A DNA stretch of 64,000 bases. Origin: JAGLOK01 sp963675575 (GTDB taxonomy: Bacteria > Bacillota > Clostridia > Christensenellales > UMGS416). Made by a program: the position numbers and the translations under genes. The notes beneath the pieces were generated by a model. The model was given only the letters and a program-made list of their open reading frames with translations. It did not search any database and was not told the origin of the DNA. The stretch covers positions 310,001 through 374,000 of the forward strand of contig OY776378.1 of the NCBI GenBank assembly GCA_963675575.1, given 5' to 3'. Position 1 is the stretch's first letter. Every line of letters begins with the position of its first letter. Below are positions 16,036-25,405 of the stretch, one piece after another.

Positions 16036-17580
16036 ATGAAGATAGCTATTTTAAGTCCAAAACAACTATATGACAAATACAAATCTATTATCCCAGTTCA
16101 AACAAAGGTAGCTTTTTTTTCAGCTTTGATTATTGGGTTTATTACTCATGCATATGGGTTTATTAATCTTATGCCAAGTTTTGATAATGTGCAAGCCACT
16201 ATGGTTCATGCTGAGGATATGCTTTTTCAGGGTAGATGGTTTCAGAAATATGCTGCGTTGATTACGTCACAATACAATATGCCTTGGGTAAATGGCATTA
16301 TATCAATTTTGTTACTGTCGTTTGCGATAACTATAATTGTAGCGTTATTCAAATTTAAAAAGACATCAAGTGTAATACTTACAGTAGCTATATTAGTTTC
16401 TTTTCCTACAATAGCCAGTAATTTCTCATATTTATATATGACAGATGCATTTATGGTAGCTTTGCTTTTTTCCGTATTAGCTGTATATATTTCAAGGAGA
16501 TTCGTTAAGTTTGGATTTCTCATATCTGCTATTTTCATATGTCTATCATTAGGAATTTATCAAGCCTATATTTGTTTGTCAGTAGCGCTTTTTGTGATTT
16601 TACCGATGATTAGCTTGATTGATAAAGAAAAAACAAATAAGGAGATTTTATTTCAGGGATTAAAGGATATTGCGTCTTTAGTAATTGGAGTTGGCCTTTA
16701 TTATTTGATGCTTAAAATTCTGTTAAATTACAACAATGTGGAGTTGACGAACTATCAAAATATTGATCAGCTAAACAATGTTCAGATATTAAATTTCTTA
16801 CCTCGTATAAAAGAAGCATATAAGGGCTTCTTCAGATATTTCACTAACCATTTGTTTTACTATTATAGCAAGCCTATAGCAATTGCCAATATTGTTGTAG
16901 GAGTATTGTCTATATTATATATTGCAGTTATTTTTATTAAACAAAAAGTTTATAAGGATTTAGTTTCATTTGTTATTTTTGTGATGTTAGTGGGTATAAT
17001 GCCGTTAGCAATATACTCAATTGGATTAATCTCAGCACAAGGCATTCACTATCTTATGATTTTTCCTTTTAGCATAATATATGTTGTGCTTATAAAGGCC
17101 GGTGAAGACGTTAGTTTAATTTCTAAAAATATAAACGTCAAAAATCTAACGCTATGGTTAACAATGCTTGTTGCAATAATAATATTCTTTTCTAATTTTA
17201 TATTCGCCAATAAATCTTACTTGGTATTGAAAGTAAGATTTAATCAATCATATGCATATGCTACGAAATTATCTGTTAGAATTGAAAGCGATGAAGACTT
17301 TCACACTGGTATGCCTATTGCAATATGCGGCTATAGCACAGTGAATCATTATCTAGATTCAAAACTTACAGGTTTTAATTTTAAGGGAAGATATATGATA
17401 AATAAACCAATCAGTTTCTATAATTTCATGTGGGATTATATTGGTTCCGATTATAATTTAGTGTCTACCGATGAATTAAACAAAATTATGGAAACAGCTG
17501 AATATAAGGCTATGCCTATTTACCCGGAAAATGGCAGTATAAAAGATGTTGATGGTATTTTTGTAGTAAAATTAAGTTAG
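16036..17580 (+). CDS. GtrII-type membrane glucosyltransferase
   Basis: A 514-residue polytopic protein with about ten membrane helices and a C-terminal soluble part of about 100 residues. The N-terminal region (FFSALIIGFITHAYGF, MPSFDNVQATMVHAEDMLFQGRW) matches the GtrII family (PF14264), which transfers glucose from a polyprenyl carrier to a surface glycan outside the membrane. AGAGGAG sits 7 bases before the ATG. Its base composition is more AT-rich than its neighbours, which may mean transfer. The GtrB-like enzyme at 5.9 kb could supply the lipid-linked sugar. Confidence 0.8.
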   Translation: MKIAILSPKQLYDKYKSIIPVQTKVAFFSALIIGFITHAYGFINLMPSFDNVQATMVHAEDMLFQGRWFQKYAALITSQYNMPWVNGIISILLLSFAITIIVALFKFKKTSSVILTVAILVSFPTIASNFSYLYMTDAFMVALLFSVLAVYISRRFVKFGFLISAIFICLSLGIYQAYICLSVALFVILPMISLIDKEKTNKEILFQGLKDIASLVIGVGLYYLMLKILLNYNNVELTNYQNIDQLNNVQILNFLPRIKEAYKGFFRYFTNHLFYYYSKPIAIANIVVGVLSILYIAVIFIKQKVYKDLVSFVIFVMLVGIMPLAIYSIGLISAQGIHYLMIFPFSIIYVVLIKAGEDVSLISKNINVKNLTLWLTMLVAIIIFFSNFIFANKSYLVLKVRFNQSYAYATKLSVRIESDEDFHTGMPIAICGYSTVNHYLDSKLTGFNFKGRYMINKPISFYNFMWDYIGSDYNLVSTDELNKIMETAEYKAMPIYPENGSIKDVDGIFVVKLS

Positions 17581-17740
17581 ATATATTCTTGTACTATAAA
17601 AGTTTTAATTTAACTCAGATGTGTTTTAAACAAAGTACGAGAAATTCAATAAATATCAAACGTTTCATGGGGATTGTTTTTTTATTGCCAAAAAGTTTTT
17701 TCTGAAAGGCCAATTGCTTTTTTTCTTAAAGGAGGAAATT

Positions 17741-19249
17741 ATGCAAAAAGAATTTTATTCCGAGATTAACAGAATAGTAAAAATCGAAAACGGCCTTCTT
17801 AAAGGTGCGAAGGGAAACAATCCAATATTTACGGTGTTTAAAGGTATTCCGTATGCAAAACCTCCTGTCGGTAAATTGCGATGGAAGGCACCTGCTCCTA
17901 TGGATAATTGGGATGGTATCTATGAAGCTAAAAATTTCAGCAAAATAGCATATCAGGCCAAATTTGAAAAAGATAGTTTATACGGAAAAGAGTTTTTTCA
18001 AAATACAGAGGCCCAAAGCGAAGACATGCTTTATTTGAATATATGGACACCCGATACAACTGGTACGAAAAAACTTCCTGTACTATTTTGGATACATGGC
18101 GGCGGGATGAGTCATGGCTACGGGCACGAACCGGAATTTGATGGAGAAGGATTTTGCGCCGAAGGTGCTATTTTAGTAACGTTCAACTACCGCGTTGGCC
18201 TTTTTGGTCACTTTGCATGCACTCAGCTGGCTCAAGAAAACAAAGAAGGGCTGGCGGGCAACTATAGTCATTTGGATCAAATAGCAGCTTTGAAATGGGT
18301 AAGGAGAAATATTCCTGCGTTTGGAGGAGACCCTGATAATATCACAATATTTGGACAATCGGCTGGCTCCGGCAGTGTACAGATTTTAATGAATTGCCCG
18401 CAATCAGAAGATGATATTGCTAAAGTTATCATAAATAGCGCAGTAAGAATAGATGCAATTAACGATAGATATCGGAAAGCACATTCACCAATGAAACTGG
18501 AGGAGGTATTGAGCTACGGAGATGCTTTTATGGAGAGGGCTGGATGTAATTCTATTGATGAGATGCGTAAAAAGAGCTATGAGGAGTTAATTTCAATAGA
18601 AGGACACGACACCTTTCGCGCCGTAATCGATAAATACGTAATACATGATTTGGTAAGCAATCATTATTATAATAATTCATATCCGAAAATCCCTTATATG
18701 CTGGGATGCAACTATACGGAAGGAATTGATATTGCACCTAAAACGACTGAGCAGTTTGAAGACTTTGTAAAAGAGACTATGAAAGAAAAAGCTGAAGGTT
18801 GCTTAGCTTCAGCGAACATACAGACAACAGACGATTATCAAAAAATATTAGCTGAAGTTCATCCGCGCTTGGTTGCAAGCCGTGTTTTCGCAGAACTTGA
18901 GATAAAACAAGGTCGAGATCCAGCATATATTTATATGTTTGACCGTGATTTGCCCGGCGATGAAAGAGGGTCTTTCCATTCTTCAGAACTATGGTATGTA
19001 TTCAGCACGTTATATAGATGCTGGCGTCCTATGGAAGGGATAGACTATGATATTTCCAAACAGATGTGCAAAGCTTGGGCGAATTTCGCCCGAAATGGCA
19101 ACCCGAATGGGGAAGGCGTACCTAATTGGTCGCCTTATACTCGCGACAGTACTGTATTTATGCGTTTTTGTGGAAACTCTGCTCAAGAAGAGTACTCGGA
19201 TCATCCCGCTCAGCTGTATCTTATGAATTATGCGCTGGGGGAATCGTGA
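17741..19249 (+). CDS. type-B carboxylesterase
   Basis: A 502-residue alpha/beta hydrolase of the carboxylesterase type B family. The oxyanion region is PVLFWIHGGGMSHGYG, the nucleophile elbow GQSAGSGSVQ holds the catalytic Ser, and FHSSELWYVF probably contains the catalytic His. EDMLYLNIWTP is also a family signature. There is no signal peptide, so it acts in the cytosol on an ester that cannot be named. AAAGGAGG lies just before ATG 17741; an upstream in-frame TTG at 17714 has no site. The C-terminal YSDHPAQLYLMNY is typical. Confidence 0.92.
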   Translation: MQKEFYSEINRIVKIENGLLKGAKGNNPIFTVFKGIPYAKPPVGKLRWKAPAPMDNWDGIYEAKNFSKIAYQAKFEKDSLYGKEFFQNTEAQSEDMLYLNIWTPDTTGTKKLPVLFWIHGGGMSHGYGHEPEFDGEGFCAEGAILVTFNYRVGLFGHFACTQLAQENKEGLAGNYSHLDQIAALKWVRRNIPAFGGDPDNITIFGQSAGSGSVQILMNCPQSEDDIAKVIINSAVRIDAINDRYRKAHSPMKLEEVLSYGDAFMERAGCNSIDEMRKKSYEELISIEGHDTFRAVIDKYVIHDLVSNHYYNNSYPKIPYMLGCNYTEGIDIAPKTTEQFEDFVKETMKEKAEGCLASANIQTTDDYQKILAEVHPRLVASRVFAELEIKQGRDPAYIYMFDRDLPGDERGSFHSSELWYVFSTLYRCWRPMEGIDYDISKQMCKAWANFARNGNPNGEGVPNWSPYTRDSTVFMRFCGNSAQEEYSDHPAQLYLMNYALGES

Positions 19250-19387
19250 TTTTTGTTTGCTTAATATCATAAAATGAAAACGCCGGAAATAATTTTGCGG
19301 ATTGGGGATTTTGTCTGAAAAATAAGAGCACACAGATGCTTGTCGTTTTTACCATTTTTATTTCGGTTATGCAATTTACTATAAGAG

Positions 19388-19420
19388 AAAAAAATCATCC
19401 CTTTATGGGATGATTTTTTT
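19388..19420. terminator. bidirectional terminator
   Basis: A 14-bp stem with seven A on the left and seven T on the right around ATCATCCC / GGGATGAT, loop TTTAT. It lies between the convergent esterase and nitronate monooxygenase genes. Confidence 0.88.
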
Positions 19421-19481
19421 AAAAGCCGTTAATTGTATTTGTATTCGATTTTTTTGTAGGATTAGAGCAATAAAAATTCTT

Positions 19482-20564
19482 TTATTGTGAGTTGTTATAT
19501 TCATCGATAAGGTTTGTTATTAGCTCTTTAATGGTAATGTTAGTTTTTGCTCTATAGGCATTTACTCCCGCAAATGCAAAGCCATTATTCATTTTACCTT
19601 TTTTTGCGTTAGAAAGTGCCAGAGCAATACAATATGGGCTTTTCTGATAATCGCACGTCCTAATACAGTGATAAGGGCATTTGTAGGGTTTTTTATTTCC
19701 CTTAAAAGTACTTTTTAGAAAATTGTTAATAATAGCACGACCCGGCATTCCGACAGGGCTTTTTATTATGCCTATGTCTTCTTTTTCAGCGTCAATATAG
19801 CTTTTCTTAAATTCATCGGACGCGTCGCATTCGATTGTATTTACAAACCGTGTAGCCATTTGAACGCCTGATACGCCTAATTTCATAATATTATGAATGT
19901 CTTTGCCATCATATATTCCACCTGCTGCGATTATCGGGATTTTTTTGCCCAATTGTTCTTCAATGGGTTTGATATCTCTCATTACATCCTTAACCAAATT
20001 TTCGAGCGAATATTCAGGGTTGTCCAACTGATCAATTTTAAAACCAAGATGTCCGCCTGCATTGGGCCCCTCAACAACAATTGCATCAGGTGCGTACTTA
20101 TATTTTTTTAGCCAATGAGACGCAATAATTCTTGCTGCTTTTCCAGATGAAACGATTGGAACAAGCTTAGTTTTTTTTGATCCGTTTAAGAATTTAGGAA
20201 GTTCAAGAGGCAGACCTGCCCCCGCAAAAATAATATCTATCTTTTCGTCGATTGCAGTTTTTACCATGTCAGAAAAATCGGACAGTGCAACCATAATATT
20301 TACACCGATAACCCCGCTTGTAAGTTCTCTGGCTTTTCTGATTTGTTCTTTTAATGCGCGAATATTCGATTCTTGAAAATTGGTATGATAATCGGGTTCG
20401 AACATACCTACACCCGCTGCGGAGATGACACCTACCCCACCTTGATTTGCAACAGATGAAGCAAGGCCTGCCAGTGAGATGCCTATGCCCATACCTCCCT
20501 GAATTATTGGGAGTTTTGCTTTTATATCGCCTATAATAAGGCTTTTCATACTAGAGAAATTCAT
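19482..20564 (-). CDS. nitronate monooxygenase family flavoprotein
   Basis: A 360-residue TIM-barrel FMN protein. It opens with IIQGGMGIGISLAGLASSVA, has AIVVEGPNAGGHLG with the family His, AAGGIYDGKDIHNIMKLGVSGVQMATRF near the FMN phosphate site, and a Cys-rich C-terminal part (CPYHCIRTCDYQKSPYC). This subfamily of nitronate monooxygenase/FabK-like proteins is common in Clostridia. Oxidation of nitronates is the family reaction; a role in enoyl reduction is an alternative. An AAGGA-like site is before the ATG. The gene stands alone. Confidence 0.87.
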   Translation of the reverse strand: MNFSSMKSLIIGDIKAKLPIIQGGMGIGISLAGLASSVANQGGVGVISAAGVGMFEPDYHTNFQESNIRALKEQIRKARELTSGVIGVNIMVALSDFSDMVKTAIDEKIDIIFAGAGLPLELPKFLNGSKKTKLVPIVSSGKAARIIASHWLKKYKYAPDAIVVEGPNAGGHLGFKIDQLDNPEYSLENLVKDVMRDIKPIEEQLGKKIPIIAAGGIYDGKDIHNIMKLGVSGVQMATRFVNTIECDASDEFKKSYIDAEKEDIGIIKSPVGMPGRAIINNFLKSTFKGNKKPYKCPYHCIRTCDYQKSPYCIALALSNAKKGKMNNGFAFAGVNAYRAKTNITIKELITNLIDEYNNSQ

Positions 20565-21117
20565 TTTTTATCCTTAATTGTATTTTTTAATGTTTTATGT
20601 GAATCTTATTGTTTTAGATACAGACTTTATTATGAGAAATAGTCTGAATACCAAATAATTAGAGAGTCAAATAAAACAAGCGGGGTTATCATAACATATT
20701 TTTTTTTCTTGTGTGAAATATATGCTATCAATTTATAGAAAATTCATAAAAAGCCTATTGTAAGAGGCCTTGAATTGTCTTTTGCGTTTATAGTTGAATT
20801 AAGTTTATTAGCACGTTTTAACTTATTAAGAAGTCTCGTCTTCAAGGTAAACTTATAGCCCTAAGGAGACCCTAAGGCTATGAGAAAAAGTCAAATAATA
20901 TGAACCGCTTTTTATATTTACTATCTAAATATTATTTTCACGGCCATAACGTTGCCTGGTTACGGAATCCTGATATGTTTATATCGGATCTCTCCCAAGT
21001 TGCTACGCACAGTCTTTTTCGAGCATCTTTTTCTATAATAGTCTTTTACTGTGTATCGCTTCTTTTTATGCTTCATACATTTTTTCTTTAAAAGCATTCA
21101 AATGCTAAAGGGCTTCT
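20565..21117. other. 553-bp region without a recognised gene
   Basis: It lies between nitronate monooxygenase and pyk, both on the minus strand. I see a short minus-strand frame of 38 very basic residues (21076-20960, beginning MKHKKKRYTVKDYYRK) without a good binding site, and two CCCTAAGG copies with flanking ATAGCC / GGCTAT arms around 20855-20881. A weak minus-strand terminator follows at about 20752-20773 (AAGGCCT / AGGC then TTTTT). A small RNA or a decayed gene is possible; I cannot identify either. Confidence 0.4.
21093..21106 (-). terminator. probable pyk terminator
   Basis: AGCATT / AATGCT palindrome followed on the minus strand by TTTT, 12 bases past the pyk stop codon. The stem is short. 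Confidence 0.5.
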
Positions 21118-22548
21118 CTAATTACCTATCACTTTATCACCAATCCTATGAAGTTTTAACATGTTGGTTTTACCATCGCTTCCAGTTGGAATACCTGCTG
21201 TAAGTATAATTATATCACCTTGTTTGACTAAATTGGTTTCCACAGCTTTTTCTAAAACTTTTTCAAATAATTCTTTTTGATCTTCCAAGAAATTGGTCAT
21301 CATAGGGAATATACCCCAAGAAATATTTAATTGTCTACATATTGCTGCCTCCATTGTTATGGCAATTATGGGGCATTGAGGCCTAAAACTCGAAATCATA
21401 CGAGCCGAATTTCCGGTTCGTGTTGGCACAACAATCGCTTTAGAATCAATTTTAAATGATGTAAAAACTGATACTTCAGAAATAGTGTTCAAGATATTGT
21501 TGTCTATGGCTCTCGTCTCTTCAGCATAAAATCTAGCTTTGTAGTTTATGTCTTTCTCTGTTTCTTCAATAACTTCTGTCATCATAACTAATGATTTAAT
21601 AGGAAATTTCCCGGCAGCTGTTTCTCCGGAAAGCATAACTACACTCGTTCCGTCATATATCGCGTTGGCAATATCAGACACTTCTGCCCTTGTTGGCACG
21701 GGGTTTTCGGTCATACTCTCGAGCATTTGGGTTGCAACAATAACAGGCTTTGCACTGCTATATGATTTTTTTATCAATTTCTTTTGGATAATAGGTACTT
21801 TGTTTACCGGCAATTCTATCCCTAGATCGCCTCTCGCAATCATTATGCTATCGGCGGCAGAAATTATTTCATCTATGTTTTCAACAGCTTGCACATTTTC
21901 AATTTTTGCAATAATTTTTATATCTTCTCGATATTTTCTTTTGAGAATATCACGAATAGCATACACGTCTTTTGCACTTTGAACAAATGATAGCGCTATA
22001 AAGTCAAAGTCTTTCTCAATGGCAAATTCAATATCTTTCAAATCCTGATCAGATATAAATGGCAATCCGGTATCACAGCCAGGAACATTTACTCCCTTTC
22101 TGCTTGAAATATACCCTCCTGAGATAACTTCGCATATGATATCAGTCTCATCAATTTCTCTAACTTCAAGATCAATACTACCATCATCAATAAATATAGC
22201 TTGGCCTACATCTACAAATTGATAAAGCTTTTTATTTGTTATTGATACAATATCTGCATCTCCCACAATTTCTTTTGCTGTAAGCTTAATAGTTGAACCA
22301 TTTTCAAGTTTAACTTTATTCTTCATTTCCCCCAGCCTAATTTCTGGGCCTTTTGTATCAATTATCAATGGAATTGGTTTATTTAGTTTTTCTCTTGCTA
22401 CTTTTAATGCTTCTATTCTACGGCTGTGTATTTCATAGTTCTCATGTGAAAAATTAAATCTAGCAGCATCCATGCCATTTTTTATCAATTCTTCATATAA
22501 TCCTTCAGTAGCAGGGCCCATTGTGCAAATTATTTTTGTCTTTCTCAT
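21118..22548 (-). CDS. pyk: pyruvate kinase
   Basis: A 476-residue protein of standard short form, without the extra C-terminal PEP-utiliser domain found in some Bacillota. Signatures: RKTKIICTMGPA at the N terminus, RFNFSHENYEIHSRR, IKIIAKIENVQAVEN with the catalytic Lys, IMIARGDLGIELP, and ATQMLESMTENPVPTRAEVSDIA split across the active site. It converts PEP and ADP to pyruvate and ATP. It stands alone; tRNA-Thr lies upstream on the same strand but a terminator separates them. Confidence 0.97.
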   Translation of the reverse strand: MRKTKIICTMGPATEGLYEELIKNGMDAARFNFSHENYEIHSRRIEALKVAREKLNKPIPLIIDTKGPEIRLGEMKNKVKLENGSTIKLTAKEIVGDADIVSITNKKLYQFVDVGQAIFIDDGSIDLEVREIDETDIICEVISGGYISSRKGVNVPGCDTGLPFISDQDLKDIEFAIEKDFDFIALSFVQSAKDVYAIRDILKRKYREDIKIIAKIENVQAVENIDEIISAADSIMIARGDLGIELPVNKVPIIQKKLIKKSYSSAKPVIVATQMLESMTENPVPTRAEVSDIANAIYDGTSVVMLSGETAAGKFPIKSLVMMTEVIEETEKDINYKARFYAEETRAIDNNILNTISEVSVFTSFKIDSKAIVVPTRTGNSARMISSFRPQCPIIAITMEAAICRQLNISWGIFPMMTNFLEDQKELFEKVLEKAVETNLVKQGDIIILTAGIPTGSDGKTNMLKLHRIGDKVIGN

Positions 22549-22663
22549 AGTTTTTCTCTCAATCTTATTTATTCATTTATGAATCTGGGTCAACGCAAGC
22601 AAATACAAAAAATTCTTATGTAAAATGCAACTTTATATATTTTACCATACTTTTTCCTGCAAT

Positions 22664-22694
22664 AAAAAACCCCCACTATCTTTTTGGGGGTTTT
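22664..22694 (-). terminator. terminator downstream of tRNA-Thr
   Basis: Stem AAAACCCCC / GGGGGTTTT on the minus strand, followed by TTATTG; it starts at the end of the tRNA CCA. Confidence 0.8.
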
Positions 22695-22769
22695 GGAGCC
22701 GCTAATCGGATTCGAACCGATGACCTCATCCTTACCATGGATGCGCTCTACCTACTGAGCTATAGCGGC
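22694..22769 (-). tRNA. tRNA-Thr (anticodon GGT)
   Basis: A 76-base cloverleaf reads on the minus strand. Acceptor GCCGCTA pairs with TAGCGGC, D-stem GCTC / GAGC, anticodon stem CATCC / GGATG with loop ATGGTAA (anticodon GGT), and T-arm ATCGG TTCGAAT CCGAT. Discriminator T and the CCA end are encoded. Confidence 0.95.
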
Positions 22770-22827
22770 GCACAAGCATAGCCTAGTATACAAAAGATTT
22801 TTCAGTTTTGCAATATGGAATTTCTTT

Positions 22828-23520
22828 TTAATTAAAATAGTTTAAGCCGCCCATTGTCTCTATATCAAAAAGTTTATAGCCTTCCCCACGGAATGTCTGA
22901 ATTTCAAGCGGAAGAGAGTTGTTGTTTAAAAGAGCACGAAGCGACATAATATGAACATCCAAAGTTCTTGTTGCACCAGGCTGCTCGTACCCCCACACAC
23001 GGGACAGCAATCGATCTCTTGATATTACTCTGTTTAAATGTTTTACCATATAAAAAAGAAGTTTAATTTCCAAAGGCTTAAGTTTGAATGTTTTATCTTC
23101 GTATTCAACAGTATAATTGTCAATATCAATTTTGAGCTTGTTGAACCAAACCACTCCGCTGAATCTTGTGCGGGTTTCATTAAGTTTCACCATATGGTCA
23201 AGATACTTCGGCATATCTTCTATCACCAAATCATCAATATGAATGAAAAAATCAGCCCCTCCGGGACTTAAACAATTCCCGCATACCACATATGTGCATG
23301 GCAGTGTGGAAAATAACCGTATTGCGTCTATTACCGGACTATATCCTGCGAACACAAGGACTGCGTCCACCTGTTTTGTGAAAAGTATTTTTGTAGCGTA
23401 AAAAGCGGATCTTGACGTATATACAGTAACATCCTCCTCGTCAAATGCCGCGCGCATGTTTTCCAAAACTTCTGTTTTACCCGCTACAATTAAAATTGAA
23501 TTTTTGCTTTTTGTCGCCAT
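22828..23520 (-). CDS. atypical OmpR-family response regulator
   Basis: A 230-residue protein with an N-terminal receiver-like domain (1-115) and a C-terminal winged helix (about 125-225: KPLEIKLLFYMVKHLNRVISR, RTLDVHIMSLRALL, FRGEGYKLF). The receiver has lost key residues: the acidic pair is Ala13-Gly14 and the phospho-acceptor position is Phe57 in AVLVFAGYS. It therefore cannot be controlled by normal phosphorylation and may sense a ligand or act constitutively. No kinase is adjacent. Start ATG 23520 has GAAGG five bases upstream; GTG 23526 overlaps that site and is less likely. Confidence 0.85.
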   Translation of the reverse strand: MATKSKNSILIVAGKTEVLENMRAAFDEEDVTVYTSRSAFYATKILFTKQVDAVLVFAGYSPVIDAIRLFSTLPCTYVVCGNCLSPGGADFFIHIDDLVIEDMPKYLDHMVKLNETRTRFSGVVWFNKLKIDIDNYTVEYEDKTFKLKPLEIKLLFYMVKHLNRVISRDRLLSRVWGYEQPGATRTLDVHIMSLRALLNNNSLPLEIQTFRGEGYKLFDIETMGGLNYFN

Positions 23521-23636
23521 AGTCACCTTCTACAACTATAGTATCCAAAAAAAACTAGGTTTAGTCAAGAGAAAATGGTAATATATGGCATAATGTTAAT
23601 GCATAATCTGTATTTTCAGTTGTTTTTACCAAAAAT

Positions 23637-24767
23637 ATGTCTATAATAATAAACATGTTAAAAACAAATATTAAATTAGCAGTAATCTTTAGTATATTAC
23701 TTTTCGCATCGCTGTGTTTTTCTCCGCATTACGCAAATGCGGATGAACCAAAAGAAACCGAGATAACTTTGACTTTTGGCGGTGATGTGACTTTTGGGTA
23801 TAAAAACGAAGAGGGTTACAAAGGAACACAGCCTTATTTTCTTGAGCAAAATGGAATGGATTTTTCAATTATATTTAAAAACGTGTATGATATTTTCTCA
23901 AATGACGACCTTACAATGGTTAATTTGGAAACCACAATAACAGATGCAACAAGCCATATGGACAAAACTTATTTTTTTCGCGCGCCATATGAATATGTAA
24001 ATATATTAAAGGAAGGCTCGATAGAAGCTGTGACAATAGCAAATAATCATGCCAAGGATTATTATGAGCAGGGCCGAATCGATACCACACGCACATTAAC
24101 GCAAAATGATATAATTGTGGCAGGAGAAAATTATGCGGGAAGCGTTGAAATCAAAGGTATTAAAATTGCTTTACTGGGCTATGTGACTTTCCAAACGGGA
24201 TTTAATTACGAATCAGCCATTGAGCGCGACATTGCTTATATGAACAAAACTCATGATATTGTGATAGTTTCGATGCACTGGGGTCAAGAGCTTGACTATG
24301 AAGCCAATGACGGCGACATAAAGCTCGCACATAGAATGATAGATCTAGGAGCAGATCTTGTTATAGGGCATCATCCTCACGTTATTCAAGGTATAGAAAA
24401 TTATAATGGTAGATATATTGTATACTCTCTTGGAAACTGCTCATTCGCAGGGAGCTCAAATCCCACAAATGATGATATACTTTTATTTCAGCAAAAATTC
24501 AAGCTGACTGAATCTGGTGTGGTTCCCTCTGACGCAAAGGTTATTGCGTGCAGGGTATCATCGCAAAAAAACGTAAATGACTTTATGCCGACTCCTTTTG
24601 AAGGGGAGGAGGCAACGAGGGTATTAAATAGAGTTTTGGAGTTTTCAGCGCATATGGAATATGGTTTAATGGCGCTGACAGAAGATTGGATTGAAGACCC
24701 TTACACAAGAGATGAATACAGATTGGATAAGCAGATGGAAGCACAAAACGGACAAGATGGAAATTAA
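23637..24767 (+). CDS. CapA family protein (metallophosphoesterase-like), secreted
   Basis: A 376-residue protein. The N-terminal hydrophobic segment with SPHYANA reads as a signal peptide. The CapA fold is shown by LTFGGDVTFG, MVNLETTIT, TIANNHAKDYYEQG, VSMHWGQELDY and GHHPHVIQG...YSLGN, with the metal-binding Asp, Asn and His residues in place. CapA was named for poly-gamma-glutamate capsule synthesis, but most family members have other, unproven envelope roles. No capB or capC is nearby. A second member is at 46.2 kb. No clear ribosome binding site; ATG at 23655 is an alternative start. Confidence 0.87.
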   Translation: MSIIINMLKTNIKLAVIFSILLFASLCFSPHYANADEPKETEITLTFGGDVTFGYKNEEGYKGTQPYFLEQNGMDFSIIFKNVYDIFSNDDLTMVNLETTITDATSHMDKTYFFRAPYEYVNILKEGSIEAVTIANNHAKDYYEQGRIDTTRTLTQNDIIVAGENYAGSVEIKGIKIALLGYVTFQTGFNYESAIERDIAYMNKTHDIVIVSMHWGQELDYEANDGDIKLAHRMIDLGADLVIGHHPHVIQGIENYNGRYIVYSLGNCSFAGSSNPTNDDILLFQQKFKLTESGVVPSDAKVIACRVSSQKNVNDFMPTPFEGEEATRVLNRVLEFSAHMEYGLMALTEDWIEDPYTRDEYRLDKQMEAQNGQDGN

Positions 24768-24768
24768 T

Positions 24769-25266
24769 TCATCCACATCCTGAGCATCCATCGGTGCTGG
24801 AACATCCCGAGCAACCTCCGCAGTCGGATTCTATAGGCGAGTTTTCCTTGAGTAAAACCATAGGTATGGTTTCTTCTCCATTTACATCTATATATCCTTC
24901 CCCGCATATTTTAAAGTTAAGTTTTTCATAAAAACCAACTGCGCATTTTCTGGCATTTACAAATATTTTTTTTGCCCAAAGTTCAAAACCTTTGCTTATT
25001 AAAAGCTTAACCACAAGAGAACCCAACTGTTTGCCGCGAACTCTGTTATCCACGCAAATCATACCTATATAAAACTCGCCGTCTTTATCATATATTCTTC
25101 CGGCGGCGTAATATTCGTCGGCTTCTCCCACCAAAACGTGAAGGGCGAGTTCGTCTTCGCCATCAACTATGATGTCGTGCCCGAGTTCCTCCCGAAAGAC
25201 AGTTGTTCTTACTTTAATAATTTCATTTAAATTTTCGCGTCCGAAGACCCATTTATTAGTTATCAT
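24769..25266 (-). CDS. GNAT acetyltransferase with Cys/Gly-rich tail
   Basis: A protein of about 165 residues. The GNAT fold is visible in the acetyl-CoA loop (VDNRVRGKQLGSLVVKLLI) and in KKIFVNARKCAVGFYEKLNFKICGEGY. The last 18 residues are CGGCSGCSSTDGCSGCG, six Cys in a short span, which is unusual for GNAT enzymes and suggests metal binding. ATG 25266 is the likely start; an upstream TTG at 25302 adds hydrophobic residues unlike the family. Neither has a strong site. The gene ends one base from the convergent capA-like gene. Confidence 0.82.
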   Translation of the reverse strand: MITNKWVFGRENLNEIIKVRTTVFREELGHDIIVDGEDELALHVLVGEADEYYAAGRIYDKDGEFYIGMICVDNRVRGKQLGSLVVKLLISKGFELWAKKIFVNARKCAVGFYEKLNFKICGEGYIDVNGEETIPMVLLKENSPIESDCGGCSGCSSTDGCSGCG

Positions 25267-25318
25267 GCAATATATGATATATGAAATGAATAAATTAATC
25301 AATAATTAAGTATTTTAA

Positions 25319-25342
25319 AGAGCCGCTAGGTATAGCGGCTCT
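25319..25342. repeat. 24-bp terminator hairpin, left copy (target duplication)
   Basis: Stem AGAGCCGCTA / TAGCGGCTCT with loop GGTA. An identical copy is at 26865-26888 on the other side of the IS1182-like element. Read on the minus strand this copy is followed by TTTAAAATA, so it still looks like a complete terminator. Confidence 0.9.
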
Positions 25343-25356
25343 CAGACTGTCGAAAA

Positions 25357-25383
25357 AGTCATTCTAAGGAATGGCTTTTTTTG
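25357..25383 (+). terminator. terminator inside the left end of the IS
   Basis: AGTCATTC / GAATGGCT (one T-G pair), loop TAAG, then a run of T. It precedes the transposase promoter and would stop transcription coming in from outside. Confidence 0.7.
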
Positions 25384-25405
25384 GTATAATAGAAGTGGGC
25401 ACAAA

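Noticed and set aside
20900..21091. 63-residue plus-strand frame
   Set aside because: No ribosome binding site, no family resemblance, odd composition; the region looks non-coding.
23637..24767. Poly-gamma-glutamate capsule operon
   Set aside because: Only capA-like genes are present; capB and capC are absent here and near the second copy.
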